A DNA stretch of 37,597 nucleotides from Hydrococcus sp. Prado102 (GCA_025454425.1 JALOOL010000014.1:1-37597); one strand, 5' to 3'; positions 25,555-34,659 are shown, counted from the first letter of the stretch. Made by a program: numbers and translations. Notes: generated by a model from the letters alone, not told the origin.

Positions 25555-27060
25555 ATGATTATTGACGATCGCAACTACGATGTAATTATTATTGGCACGG
25601 GTGCGGGTGGTGGTACGCTTGCCCGTAAACTTGCTCCCACTGGGAAAAAAATTCTAGTTCTAGAAAGGGGAGAATATCAAGCAAAAGAAAGTTCCGAATT
25701 AGAAGATGTCGAAGTTTTTAAAAAAGAGCAGTTTCATCCTATAGAACAGTGGTTTGACAACGTAGGAGAACCCTTTCAACCCCAAACTAATTATGCCGTT
25801 GGTGGCAATACTAAAATCTACTACGGCATTTTAACTAGAATGCGAGAACGAGACTTCGAGGAAGTGCGACATCAAGACGGTATTTCTCCTGCTTGGCCCT
25901 TAAAATATCGAGACTTTGAACCCTACTATACCGAAGCGGAGAAACTCTATCAAGTTCATGGCAAATTAGGCGAAGATCCCACCGAACCCCATCATAGTGA
26001 GTCCTATCCCTTCCCAGAAGTCGATCGCGACCCTCAGATCCAAGCGATCGCAGATACGCTTTCCCAATTAGGATACCATCCCAGTCACTTACCGCTAGGC
26101 TTAGGCGATTCGGGCAGAACCGATGCAGAAGATACGGGTATTACACCCGCCCTTCAATCCGATAACATTACTTTAAAAACCTCTGCTAAAGTTGTCTGTC
26201 TCCACACCAACCCATCGGGAACTGAAATTAAAGCCGTTCAAGCAAAAGTCGGAGAAAGATCTTATCTGTTCTTTGGAAATATTGTCGTCCTTGCCTGTGG
26301 TGCGATTAACTCCGCCGCCTTACTCTTACACTCGGCTAATGAAACTCATCCCAATGGTATCGCTAATCGATCCGGCTTAGTCGGGCGTAATTTAATGAAA
26401 CAACAGTTGTCTGTTGTCGTTCAATTAACTTCCTCGGTCAATTCTGGCTTATTTCCCCGCACCGTTGGACTCAATGATTTTTACTGGGGAGATAAAGACT
26501 TTCCTTACCCGCTAGGTCACATTCAAAACGCGGGCGGTCTTTTGCAAGATGTCATTTTCTCAGAAGCGCCACCAATTCTATCGGGTTTAGCAAGACTGCT
26601 TCCAGGATTTAGTTTACGCCAGTTGGCAACGCGATCGCTCGGTTGGTGGCTGCAAACTGAAGATTTGCCCAATCTTGACAATCGCGTCCGCTTTGTCGGA
26701 GATAAGTTGCGGGTTGAGTATACACCCAACAACCTTGAAGCACACGATCGCTTGGTTTATCGTTGGTTTGATGTCTTAAAAGGGGTAGAAGCGAAACAGA
26801 CGGCTATTTTTAATCGAGGCGGAACTCGTCCTCGAAGCGATATGCCCCTTTCTGTTGTAGCCCATCAATGCGGCACTTGCCGTTTTGGAGAAGATCCCAC
26901 AACTTCGGTTTTGAACCTCAATTGTCAGACTCATGATGTCGATAATCTTTATGTCGTGGATAGTAGTTTCTTTCCTTCTAGTGCTAGCGTCAGTCCCGCA
27001 CTAACCGTAATTGCGAATGCTTTGCGAGTTGGCGATAGTATTATTGGGCGTTTGGGTTAA
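25555..27060 (+). CDS. GMC-family FAD oxidoreductase
   Basis: The 501-residue flavoprotein has the ADP-binding motif DVIIIGTGAGGGTLARKL (about 9-26) and the VLERGEY strand end. An AVGGNTKIYYG block, the VVLACGAINSAALLL segment, and a C-terminal GMC block with His437 (HQCGTCRFG) and DSSFFPSSASVSPALTVIANA follow. In most GMC enzymes the last block has an Asn before Pro-x-Leu-Thr; here it is Ser. The substrate is likely an alcohol or sugar derivative. It ends the plus-strand respiratory block, 107 bases after ctaE, so it may feed electrons to quinone, but no membrane anchor or haem partner is seen. ATG 25555 follows the GAACTTT repeat. Confidence 0.85.
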   Translation: MIIDDRNYDVIIIGTGAGGGTLARKLAPTGKKILVLERGEYQAKESSELEDVEVFKKEQFHPIEQWFDNVGEPFQPQTNYAVGGNTKIYYGILTRMRERDFEEVRHQDGISPAWPLKYRDFEPYYTEAEKLYQVHGKLGEDPTEPHHSESYPFPEVDRDPQIQAIADTLSQLGYHPSHLPLGLGDSGRTDAEDTGITPALQSDNITLKTSAKVVCLHTNPSGTEIKAVQAKVGERSYLFFGNIVVLACGAINSAALLLHSANETHPNGIANRSGLVGRNLMKQQLSVVVQLTSSVNSGLFPRTVGLNDFYWGDKDFPYPLGHIQNAGGLLQDVIFSEAPPILSGLARLLPGFSLRQLATRSLGWWLQTEDLPNLDNRVRFVGDKLRVEYTPNNLEAHDRLVYRWFDVLKGVEAKQTAIFNRGGTRPRSDMPLSVVAHQCGTCRFGEDPTTSVLNLNCQTHDVDNLYVVDSSFFPSSASVSPALTVIANALRVGDSIIGRLG

Positions 27061-27094
27061 TAGGGCGAACTTTTTGTCTACAAACTTTTTTAAT

Positions 27095-27259
27095 CTAGAT
27101 TTTTCTGCCTTTTTCTCTTAAACGCTGTTTGAGTTCTTCGCTAGCAAATAACCCCGAAATTTCACGATGAACTCTTTCTATTTTGTAATCGTGGCTTGGC
27201 AGGGTGAAACAAGCTTCTAAATACTGTTGTTTGATGGTTAAAATTAGATCGTCTTGCAT
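27095..27259 (-). CDS. Small conserved-looking protein of 54 residues, unknown
   Basis: The frame starts at ATG 27259 and ends with TAG at 27095. The product starts MQDDLILTIKQQYLEACFTL and ends EELKQRLREKGRKI. It is charged, predicted helical, without signal or membrane segment. Composition and codon use look like a real gene, and it fills most of the space just behind the GMC gene, convergent with it. No Shine-Dalgarno is obvious. I do not recognise the family. Confidence 0.55.
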   Translation of the reverse strand: MQDDLILTIKQQYLEACFTLPSHDYKIERVHREISGLFASEELKQRLREKGRKI

Positions 27260-27676
27260 AAAAGTTAGTAATTTTACTGAATAAGTGAGTTGTTAATTAT
27301 CAACTTACAGTGACTCAATGCTCGTGTCTTCAGTGTTATTGCTGAAAAAATACTTACGCGCTACTAAACAGCTATGTATTTTCACTGAGAACTTAATAAT
27401 TGAGCCAACAATGTAGTTATTATCGGAAACTCAGATTGAAGAATCGATCTGATTATCGAAGAGAAACATTAGAACATTTCATGGCAAATTTAATCGATCA
27501 TTAATTATAGTTAATAGCAAAACAAATCTTAATGTATCTTTCGCTAGGCTTATGTTTGCACTTGTATTTCTCTACTTTTAAGCAAATTCTCTCTATAACC
27601 AAAGATGGAGAGCGAAAAAGCAAGTCTTAACAGTTATCAGCGATTAGAGTTCAAAGTTCAAAAATAAATATTCTCC

Positions 27677-27697
27677 CTGGTCACTGGTCACTGGTCA
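27677..27697. repeat. CTGGTCA tandem repeat x3
   Basis: Three tandem copies of CTGGTCA are followed by CTGATAACT. The same pair of motifs is seen at 13874-13903 and 37448-37466. Confidence 0.85.
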
Positions 27698-28038
27698 CTG
27701 ATAACTATTTAAGCTGGTCACTGAAAAGCGCGATCGCGGTTTCTCTTCGAGAGCGAACTTGGCAAACGAGAGTGTATATCTTTAAAAGCATTGTTCGTTT
27801 TCTTGTAAAAACAAATTTAGTTTTCATCCAACGATTAACTGGCAAGTTGTCTGCAAATTTAATTTAACGAGTCTGCCTTGTAAAACAATTACCAATGTTA
27901 GTAAAGCAAACGTAATTAATAACAATAAAATTACTATTCGTTCGAGTGCGATCGCTTTTTAGAAAAAAGATTATTTGAAACAATCGATTAAAGTAGATAA
28001 AATATCTAAACTCTGAGTTATCCAAACTATGAATAGCT

Positions 28039-28064
28039 AGTTCTGGGGAACTGAGCGACCGCTC
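28039..28064 (+). promoter_or_regulatory. Tandem small hairpins in the leader of the mosaic protein gene
   Basis: AGTTC-TGGG-GAACT (28039-28052) is followed directly by GAGC-GACC-GCTC (28053-28064). Two GC-rich hairpins in an otherwise AT-rich leader, 145 bases before the start codon, could be an RNA control element or a start-site-proximal structure. No known riboswitch is recognised. Confidence 0.3.
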
Positions 28065-28208
28065 GTGCGTGGCAAAATGATTAAGTACGAACCTAGGTAA
28101 AAAGTTAATTTTTAGGGATTGAAAAAGGAGATAAATTTAAGAATAAATAGCCTTGAGAAATTTTTACAACACGACTGTCTCTATCGACATTAATATTTAT
28201 ATAGAGTT

Positions 28209-31200
28209 ATGTATAAAACTCCCTCCATCAAGCAGCTTGGAACGGTTTTACAACAAGCCGATTTAGTTTCATCCACACAGGTTAAAATTGCTCTGCAAGA
28301 ACAAAGTCAATCCAGAGATAAGCGAATTGGGGAGATTTTGGCACGACGGGGATGGCTAAAACAAGAAACAGCCGATTTTTTTGCAGAACAATGGCCGAAC
28401 TTATTGAGCCATCGCGTGAGACAACCGCTCGGTCAATATCTTAAAAAAGCTGCTTTGTTAAGCGATCGCCAGGTAGAGACACTATTATTAGAGCAAAAAC
28501 AGACAAATCTTAGATTTGGAGAGTTGGCAGTCAAAAGAGGGTGGCTCAAGCCAACTACCATCGATTTTTTCTTAAATTATTTGGGTTTTAACGATCTTTA
28601 TCCTCAAAACTCAACTATTGCCGCTGAATCAGAGATTTTCGAGTCCAACGATTCACTCAAGAGCATACGGCAAGGGATTCTGGAAAATCAACATTGCGAA
28701 CCGTTTCGACTGCTGAAGTTGTATCGACAAATTTTACGTCACAAAGCGATCGCAGATTACAAAACCCCCGAATTAATAGAACTAACAAATTTAGATTTGT
28801 TAGTTAAAAAAGGCGATCGCTTAATTGCCAATCCTATTTACGAGAAAACATTTAACCTCGATTGGGTTGAGGAAGAATTAGCGCGCCTGCGACCTTTTAA
28901 TGAAATTAGAATTAAACTATTTAAGCTAGAAACTAAAGCCAGTTCTCCCTACAGCGTCCTTGAAGAAATCTTGTTCTGGACGGGCGAACAATTCTATCTG
29001 ACCCAAAAACTGTGCCAACTAATTTCTGAGTCAGAGGTGTTTATAGCCGCTGGCAAAGAAGCCATGCGAGTCGAGCAAATCGTACAAAAGAACTTAATCG
29101 AAAACTGGGAAATGCAAGCGGCGGCAGAACCCTTGCGAATAATGGAACAGCAACTTTTAGAGAACCAACAGTGCGATCCACTAAGCTTACTGAAGCTTTA
29201 TCGACAGATTTTGCTAAAACAGACAGTATTAAGCGATGATAGCGCCCAACAAACAGAATTGTTAAATTTGGGTTTGATAGTTCAACCAGGAGAAACCTTA
29301 AGCGTTGCCAACCGCATCTACGAAAAGGTTTTTAATCTCGCTTGGGTAGAGAAAAAATTATTGCTATTGCATCCGTGGAACGAGCAACTTTGGTTATATA
29401 AATTAGATCCAAAAGCCAGTTCTCCTTACAGCCTCCTCGAAGAAATCTTGTTTTGGACGGGCGGACAATTCGACCTGACTCAAAAACTGTGCCATCTGGT
29501 TTCTAAGTCAGATACGTTTATTGCGGCGGGCGAAGAAGCGATGCGAGTCAGGCAAATTATACAAGATAATTTAATTGACAACTGGGAAGCGCCAGCAGCC
29601 GAACCATTGCGCGTACTGCGGCAGCAACTTTTAGAAAATCGACAGTGCAACCCATTAAGTTTGCTGAAGCTTTATCGAAAGATTTTGCAGCAGCAGCCAA
29701 TTTCAACGAGCGATCGCATCCAACAAGTAGAATTGTTAAATTTGGGGTTAATCGTCTCTCAAGGAGAAGACTTAAGTGTTGCTAACCCCATTTACGAGAT
29801 GATTTTTAATCTTGCTTGGGTAGAAAAAGAACTAGTGTCTTTGCATCCGTGGAACGAAGCCCTGCAATTGTTCAAATTAGAAGAAAAAGCGAGTTCTCCC
29901 TACAATGTCCTCAATGAAATTCTTGCTTGGACGGGCGGACAATTAACGCTAACTCAAACGCTCTTTAACCTGGTAGTTGAGTCGCCATCTTATATCCAAG
30001 CAGGCATTGAGGCGATGCGAGTCGAGCAAATCGTCAAAGAAAACTTGATAAACAACTGGGAGACTCAACCAGCAGCCGAGTCTTTGCGCGTACTACAACA
30101 GCAACTTTTAGAAAATCAACAGTGCGATTCATTAAGCTTGCTGAAGCTATATCGACAAATTTTACGACAGGGAGATATTACCGCTGACGATAGCCCAGAA
30201 CAAAGGGAATTGTTAAATTTAGGTTTGATAGTCGTCAGGGGCGATCGCGTTACAGTTTCTAATCGCATTTACGAGACAGTTTTTAATCGGAGTTGGGTAA
30301 CTCAAGATTTAGAACAAAGATTACAACAATCGCTTGTGGAGTCAACTGTCGAGCGTCCTTTAGATAACGCGGCTTCCGTCATTCCTACTGCTAAGAGAAC
30401 GAGAAAGAAAAAAGCTTCTCGATCTGCGGGGACATTTGTAAGTCCTATTTTATTTGGACTCGGAATCGCAGGTACGATCGTTTTTGGAGTTTCAATTTAT
30501 AATTTTTTAATGGCAAGAGCGCTTTTTGAACAAGGCAACATTCTTTTTAACGAAGGAAAAAATCAAGAGGCGATCGCTACCTATGACGACCTTCTCAAGC
30601 ACGATAGCAATTACTATCAAGCTTGGACAAATCGCGGTTATGCGCTAGCTAGATTGAGAGATTACGAAAAAATGCTCGAATCGTGCAAAACAGCAACTAT
30701 TATCGAGCCAAAAGCCATTTATGCCTGGAATTGTCAAGGAGAGGCACTGCATAATCTTAAGCGATACGACGAAGCGATCGCAGCTTTTGATAAAGGAATG
30801 GCTCTCGATTCGCACAACCCAGTTTTCTCGATTAATAAAACCGAATCGTTGCTAAAACTCGGAAATATTAATGAAGCACTCGATGCAATTGACCGGGCGA
30901 TCGAACTGCTCAAACAAAACAACAAATCAGACGGACAAGAACTTGTTAGCCGAGAGCTATCAGTAGCTTTCAATTCTAAAGCCAAAATTCTCTTGCAACA
31001 AGAAGAGCATGAAGAAGCGCTCAATGCTTACGATAGCGCGTTAAGTTACGCTCCCAATTATTTTGCCGCCTCGCAAGGACGGGGAGTCGCACTGCGCAAA
31101 CTCAGACGCTACGATGAAGCGATCGCCCAATTTAATCAACTGCTAGACGTTCCCAAACAAACCGACGACCAAAAAGCAGAAACCTTATATTATCTTGGCT

Positions 31201-31319
31201 TAACTCTTAACAATTTGGATCGAACTCAAGAGGCGATCGCGGCTTTTGACGAAGCACTCAATCTCAAACCCAATTATCAACAAGCAATAGAAGCCAGACA
31301 AAGGATTGTTGGCTATTAA
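28209..31319 (+). CDS. Mosaic protein: GspE-N-like repeats, four winged-helix modules, membrane helix, TPRs
   Basis: The 1036-residue protein has four zones. Residues 8-122 hold two repeats of the pattern LGxxLxxAxLxSxxQVxxxLxEQ...RxGExxxxRGWL, like the N-terminal domain of GspE/MshE secretion ATPases. Residues 149-703 hold four repeats of 158-159 residues (starting near 149, 308, 466, 625); the first three include an EILFWTGGQF-LTQKLCxL segment and all four a LLKLYRQIL ... NLGLIV ... ANxIYExVFNLxWV segment. Both are normally the C-terminal part of cyanobacterial AAA-like (AAA_35/STAND) proteins, but no Walker motif is present. Residues 745-769 form one membrane helix, and about 770-1022 hold roughly seven TPRs. 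It is likely a membrane scaffold or signalling adaptor; no partner gene is evident. Its function is unknown. Confidence 0.85.
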   Translation: MYKTPSIKQLGTVLQQADLVSSTQVKIALQEQSQSRDKRIGEILARRGWLKQETADFFAEQWPNLLSHRVRQPLGQYLKKAALLSDRQVETLLLEQKQTNLRFGELAVKRGWLKPTTIDFFLNYLGFNDLYPQNSTIAAESEIFESNDSLKSIRQGILENQHCEPFRLLKLYRQILRHKAIADYKTPELIELTNLDLLVKKGDRLIANPIYEKTFNLDWVEEELARLRPFNEIRIKLFKLETKASSPYSVLEEILFWTGEQFYLTQKLCQLISESEVFIAAGKEAMRVEQIVQKNLIENWEMQAAAEPLRIMEQQLLENQQCDPLSLLKLYRQILLKQTVLSDDSAQQTELLNLGLIVQPGETLSVANRIYEKVFNLAWVEKKLLLLHPWNEQLWLYKLDPKASSPYSLLEEILFWTGGQFDLTQKLCHLVSKSDTFIAAGEEAMRVRQIIQDNLIDNWEAPAAEPLRVLRQQLLENRQCNPLSLLKLYRKILQQQPISTSDRIQQVELLNLGLIVSQGEDLSVANPIYEMIFNLAWVEKELVSLHPWNEALQLFKLEEKASSPYNVLNEILAWTGGQLTLTQTLFNLVVESPSYIQAGIEAMRVEQIVKENLINNWETQPAAESLRVLQQQLLENQQCDSLSLLKLYRQILRQGDITADDSPEQRELLNLGLIVVRGDRVTVSNRIYETVFNRSWVTQDLEQRLQQSLVESTVERPLDNAASVIPTAKRTRKKKASRSAGTFVSPILFGLGIAGTIVFGVSIYNFLMARALFEQGNILFNEGKNQEAIATYDDLLKHDSNYYQAWTNRGYALARLRDYEKMLESCKTATIIEPKAIYAWNCQGEALHNLKRYDEAIAAFDKGMALDSHNPVFSINKTESLLKLGNINEALDAIDRAIELLKQNNKSDGQELVSRELSVAFNSKAKILLQQEEHEEALNAYDSALSYAPNYFAASQGRGVALRKLRRYDEAIAQFNQLLDVPKQTDDQKAETLYYLGLTLNNLDRTQEAIAAFDEALNLKPNYQQAIEARQRIVGY

Positions 31320-31333
31320 TAGGCTTCTTGCTC

Positions 31334-32419
31334 TTATATTATCCGATCGCGTTCGTGGAGGGGTTGAGCGCCGCCATTATAACTAAACCAATGAATCGAT
31401 TTGTTGGGTAAAACTAACCGAACGGTTTCGCCATCCAAATTCTGTTCGGCGCTGAGTAAGGCGCGCATTGTTGAATCCGTTCCTTTTACTCTTACGTTAA
31501 TGAGTTTTTCTTTGCCCAATTCTTCAACTAAATACACTCGACCTTCGATAGTTTGAGCGTCGGTTTCTGGAGTCAGACGAATATCTTCAGGACGAATTCC
31601 CATGACGATTTGTGCTGGCATTTTTGAAAAATTTGGCATTTTTATGCTATAATCTCCCAAAATTGCCGTATTATTTTCACAATTAAGCTCTAGCAAATTC
31701 ATGCGCGGACTGCCGACAAAACCCGCGACAAATTGATTGGCGGGATGGGTATAAATTCGATGCGGCGGATCGAGTTGTTGTACCAAACCGTCATAAAGAA
31801 CAGCTACTTGAGAGGATAAGGTCATCGCTTCAGTTTGGTCGTGAGTTACGTAGACAACAGGTTTTTGTTGGTCTTTAAAGATTTGTTTGAGGTCGGAACG
31901 CACTTGTTCGCGCAACAAAGCATCGAGATTGCTTAACGGTTCGTCTAACAAAAAGACATCGGGTTCGCGTACTAAAGATCTTGCTAAAGCTACCCTCTGT
32001 CGCTGTCCGCCAGATAATTGACTCGGTTTGCGATCGAGTAATTCTTGCAATCCTAATTTATCAGCTACGGCTTGAGTGCGATCGCTAATTTGAGCCGATG
32101 GCATTTTGCGAAGTTTTAAGGCTGTTGCAATATTATCTCGAACGCTCATGTGAGGATAGAGCGCATAACTTTGAAATACCATAGCAATATTGCGATCGCC
32201 CGGTGCAATTTTATTCACCGTTTTTCCGCCAATAATGACCCGTCCCTGTGTCGGTTGTTCTAAACCTGCAATCAACCGCAACAAAGTTGATTTACCGCAT
32301 CCCGAAGGGCCTAGTAAGGTGAGAAATTCCCCATCCTCCACTTCCAGACTAATATCTTTTACTGGAACGACGCGATCGGTATATTGCTTGCGTAAATTTT
32401 CGATTTCTAATTTAGCCAT
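31334..32419 (-). CDS. Sugar-type ABC transporter ATP-binding protein (MalK/UgpC/GgtA family)
   Basis: The 361-residue ATPase has Walker A GPSGCGKST (37-45), the signature LSGGQRQRVALARSL and Walker B VFLLDEPLSNLDALLRE. A C-terminal regulatory TOBE part follows (about 240-350; MGIRPEDIRLTP). The family energises CUT1 importers of maltose, glycerol-3-phosphate, trehalose or glucosylglycerol. No permease or binding protein is in the window, as is common for MalK-like ATPases that serve several importers. The substrate cannot be told. The gene is convergent with the mosaic protein gene, with 14 bases between stops. Confidence 0.92.
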   Translation of the reverse strand: MAKLEIENLRKQYTDRVVPVKDISLEVEDGEFLTLLGPSGCGKSTLLRLIAGLEQPTQGRVIIGGKTVNKIAPGDRNIAMVFQSYALYPHMSVRDNIATALKLRKMPSAQISDRTQAVADKLGLQELLDRKPSQLSGGQRQRVALARSLVREPDVFLLDEPLSNLDALLREQVRSDLKQIFKDQQKPVVYVTHDQTEAMTLSSQVAVLYDGLVQQLDPPHRIYTHPANQFVAGFVGSPRMNLLELNCENNTAILGDYSIKMPNFSKMPAQIVMGIRPEDIRLTPETDAQTIEGRVYLVEELGKEKLINVRVKGTDSTMRALLSAEQNLDGETVRLVLPNKSIHWFSYNGGAQPLHERDRII

Positions 32420-32439
32420 CTATTCAGTTATCAGTAATT

Positions 32440-32462
32440 GTAGGGGCGCATGGCGTGCGCCC
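32440..32462. repeat. Dispersed palindromic repeat, copy 2 of 4
   Basis: This is the 23-base copy in opposite orientation to copy 1, about 20 bases upstream of the ABC ATPase start. Together with copy 3 it forms an inverted pair bracketing 32440-32599. Confidence 0.9.
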
Positions 32463-32576
32463 AGACAGTTATCAGCGATTGGGAAATAGGCAACAGGCAA
32501 TAAGGAATAGGGAATAAGATTTATGTATACTTTCATTACTTGTTTTCTTTGTTTCTCCTACTTCTCAAACTTTCCA

Positions 32577-32599
32577 GGGCGCACGCCATGCGCCCCTAC
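32577..32599. repeat. Dispersed palindromic repeat, copy 3 of 4
   Basis: This copy is in the orientation of copy 1 and is the exact reverse complement of copy 2. It lies just behind the wecB stop codon. The 114 bases between copies 2 and 3 have no ORF. Confidence 0.9.
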
Positions 32600-32610
32600 A
32601 AAATCTTGTT

Positions 32611-33723
32611 TCAACGCAAAAAATCTTTAACAATCCTGGTAATTCTTTGAGAGGCTTTTCCATCGCCAAAAGGATTAATGGCATTTGCCATCTTTTGATA
32701 CGCTTGGGCGTTACTTAATAACTCGCTAGCTTCGGTAGCAATACTCGTCGGTTGGGTTCCGATTAATTTTGCCGTTCCTGCTTCGACGGCTTCTGGTCGT
32801 TCGGTGGTTTCTCTCAACACTAATACGGGTTTGCCTAAACTGGGAGCTTCTTCTTGTATTCCGCCAGAATCGGTTAACAGTAAATAACACCGTTGAATCG
32901 CTCCTACTAATTGAGCATAATCTAACGGTTCTGTCAAGAAAACTCTTGGATGATTACCTAAAGCCTTTTGAATGGGTTCTCGCACGGTAGGATTGCGATG
33001 GAGAGGAAGCAGCAAAGCAGTATCGGGAAACTTATCTAAGATGAGTTGAAATCCTTCAATAATATCTTTAAGGGGTTCTCCCCAATTTTCCCGTCGATGT
33101 ACGGTTGATAGCAGTACGCGATATTTATCCCACTCCAAACCAGGGATGGGACATTCGGGATGGCGATCGGCTACTGTTAATAAGGCATCGATTACGGTAT
33201 TGCCTGTTAAGTGGATTTTTCCCGTTACGCCGGAACGTTGCACATTCTCAAACGCCTTTTGGGTAGGGGCGAAATGTAGTTGCGTCAGTTGAGAAATAAG
33301 ACGGCGATTGATTTCTTCTGGGTAGGGATTGTAGATATTATCGGTTCGCAATCCCGCTTCGACGTGACCGACAGGAATCTTTTGATAAAATGCAGCCAAC
33401 GCCGCTGCAAAAGCAGTCGTTGTATCGCCTTGTACGATAACTAGTCGGGGAGCAATTTCCTCAAACAATCCCTCTAATCCTTGCAAACTTCGACAGGTAA
33501 TCTCGGTTAAACTCTGTTTGGGTTGCATGATTTTTAAATCTTCATCAGCTTGCAACTCGAATAGTTGCATTACTTGGTCAACCATTTCTCGATGCTGTCC
33601 CGTCAGCACTACATGAGTTTTAAACTCTGGTAATTGCCGAAACTGTTGGATGACTGGGGCGAGTTTAATCGCTTCGGGACGGGTTCCTAGTGTAATGCAG
33701 ATAGAGAAGGTTGATAAAGCCAT
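32611..33723 (-). CDS. wecB: UDP-N-acetylglucosamine 2-epimerase (non-hydrolysing)
   Basis: The 370-residue GT-B fold enzyme interconverts UDP-GlcNAc and UDP-ManNAc, the precursor for ManNAc-type sugars of surface polysaccharides. Landmarks are GTRPEAIKLAPV (13-24), Asp100 in QGDTTTAFA, Glu122 in GHVEAGLRT, the NPYPEEINRRL loop (132-142), His209 in STVHRRENWG, and the late DSGGIQEEAPSLGKPVLVLR block that binds the nucleotide. Length and all catalytic residues are normal. It is alone on the minus strand; no other polysaccharide gene is visible nearby. Confidence 0.96.
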   Translation of the reverse strand: MALSTFSICITLGTRPEAIKLAPVIQQFRQLPEFKTHVVLTGQHREMVDQVMQLFELQADEDLKIMQPKQSLTEITCRSLQGLEGLFEEIAPRLVIVQGDTTTAFAAALAAFYQKIPVGHVEAGLRTDNIYNPYPEEINRRLISQLTQLHFAPTQKAFENVQRSGVTGKIHLTGNTVIDALLTVADRHPECPIPGLEWDKYRVLLSTVHRRENWGEPLKDIIEGFQLILDKFPDTALLLPLHRNPTVREPIQKALGNHPRVFLTEPLDYAQLVGAIQRCYLLLTDSGGIQEEAPSLGKPVLVLRETTERPEAVEAGTAKLIGTQPTSIATEASELLSNAQAYQKMANAINPFGDGKASQRITRIVKDFLR

Positions 33724-33771
33724 GCGATTTCGGATGCGAGATTTCCTTGTCTATCTTAAGACGCAAATATG

Positions 33772-33793
33772 AAAAAACCCGGTTTGTACCGGG
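33772..33793 (-). terminator. Intrinsic terminator of the small membrane protein gene
   Basis: Read on the minus strand, CCCGGT (33793-33788), loop ACAA and ACCGGG (33783-33778) are followed by TTTTTT (33777-33772). It lies 50 bases after the stop at 33843 and insulates wecB from the upstream gene. Confidence 0.88.
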
Positions 33794-33842
33794 CTGCACT
33801 AACTTAGTTTTTTGAAACTTTCTGAGTCAGTTGCTCGAACTT

Positions 33843-34217
33843 TTATTCACTCAGATTGCAAGTAAGCGGACAAGAGGCATAAACAGAAGTATGGGAAGGA
33901 TTTGCCTCGCCGTGCAGCCAACTTAACCAACTAACTTCATGGGGATGAATTCCCTTAGCCGTCAGGATTGCAGCGCCTACAAAGATTCCGACAACGTGTG
34001 CGCTAATGGCGCTGCCAGCAACTAGTAAAACTGCACTAATGGGTAAGATGGTTTGCAAAATCACCGATAACAAAGAGACAACCGCCGCTAATAGAACGAC
34101 AATAGGAAATCCTACGACTATCATGCAAACCGTTAACGTGAAACTCCAGATTAAAAAGCTTTTTACTAATGTCAATACGTAGCTTCTTTCTAAGCCTTGT
34201 TTGCGAGCTAATTCCAT
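33843..34217 (-). CDS. Small integral membrane protein, unknown
   Basis: The 124-residue protein has about three membrane helices: 17-40 (VKSFLIWSFTLTVCMIVVGFP, continuing), 41-60 and 62-86. A hydrophilic C-terminal 35 residues with HPHEVSWLSWLHG and three histidines plus two cysteines follow. It has no signal peptide and no recognised domain. The ATG is preceded by a GGAG-like box on the minus strand (about 34227-34231). It has its own terminator. The His/Cys tail could bind metal, but this is only a guess. The function is unknown. Confidence 0.78.
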   Translation of the reverse strand: MELARKQGLERSYVLTLVKSFLIWSFTLTVCMIVVGFPIVVLLAAVVSLLSVILQTILPISAVLLVAGSAISAHVVGIFVGAAILTAKGIHPHEVSWLSWLHGEANPSHTSVYASCPLTCNLSE

Positions 34218-34659
34218 TTTTTTATTCTCCAGAGCAAATACCAGTCATCTTCCATAACGGAAGAAAATATTAAAAATAAGTATAGATAAACTTTCGAGGA
34301 GAAGATTAAGCTTTTAAGATAACTTCACATTTATGAGAAAAATAACGGTTGTTTGTATCAAAATGTTGCAGACAAGTTCGAGCTTTACTATAAAAAAATA
34401 AGAAATATATCTTTATGTAGATGAAGAAAACATATTGAAATCCTCGATCCCCAATAGCTTTTTTTAGCAGTAACAATTCTTAAAATTAGCTGGGATTGTA
34501 GCGATCGATTCTTAATATTTTTCATAATTAACGGGATCGCATTAAAATAAATGGGTTATTTTTTAGAGCGCGTTTCAGTTTGAGCAATCGGGTTAATATA
34601 TAATTTAAGTTTCGCCAATTCTTCTTAAATTGGAGTTAAAACATCGATATTGCTTGCAA
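34218..34659. other. AT-rich spacer without recognised gene
   Basis: This spacer is AT-rich with a CCAATT/AATTGG hairpin near 34615-34633 and a GCGATCGATTC near 34501. No ORF or RNA is recognised. Confidence 0.5.

Larger units (their letters stand above)
27260..28208. other. 949-base AT-rich spacer before the mosaic repeat protein gene
   Basis: I see no convincing gene here. It contains a CTGGTCA tandem repeat (27677-27697), scattered HIP1 sites, and a pair of tandem hairpins at 28039-28064. An AGGAG-like box at about 28125-28131 is followed by a short open frame without ATG. The last 180 bases are probably the leader of the following gene. Confidence 0.5.

Noticed and set aside
28122-28200. 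Leader peptide frame before the mosaic protein gene
   Set aside because: It has only a TTG start and random-looking composition.
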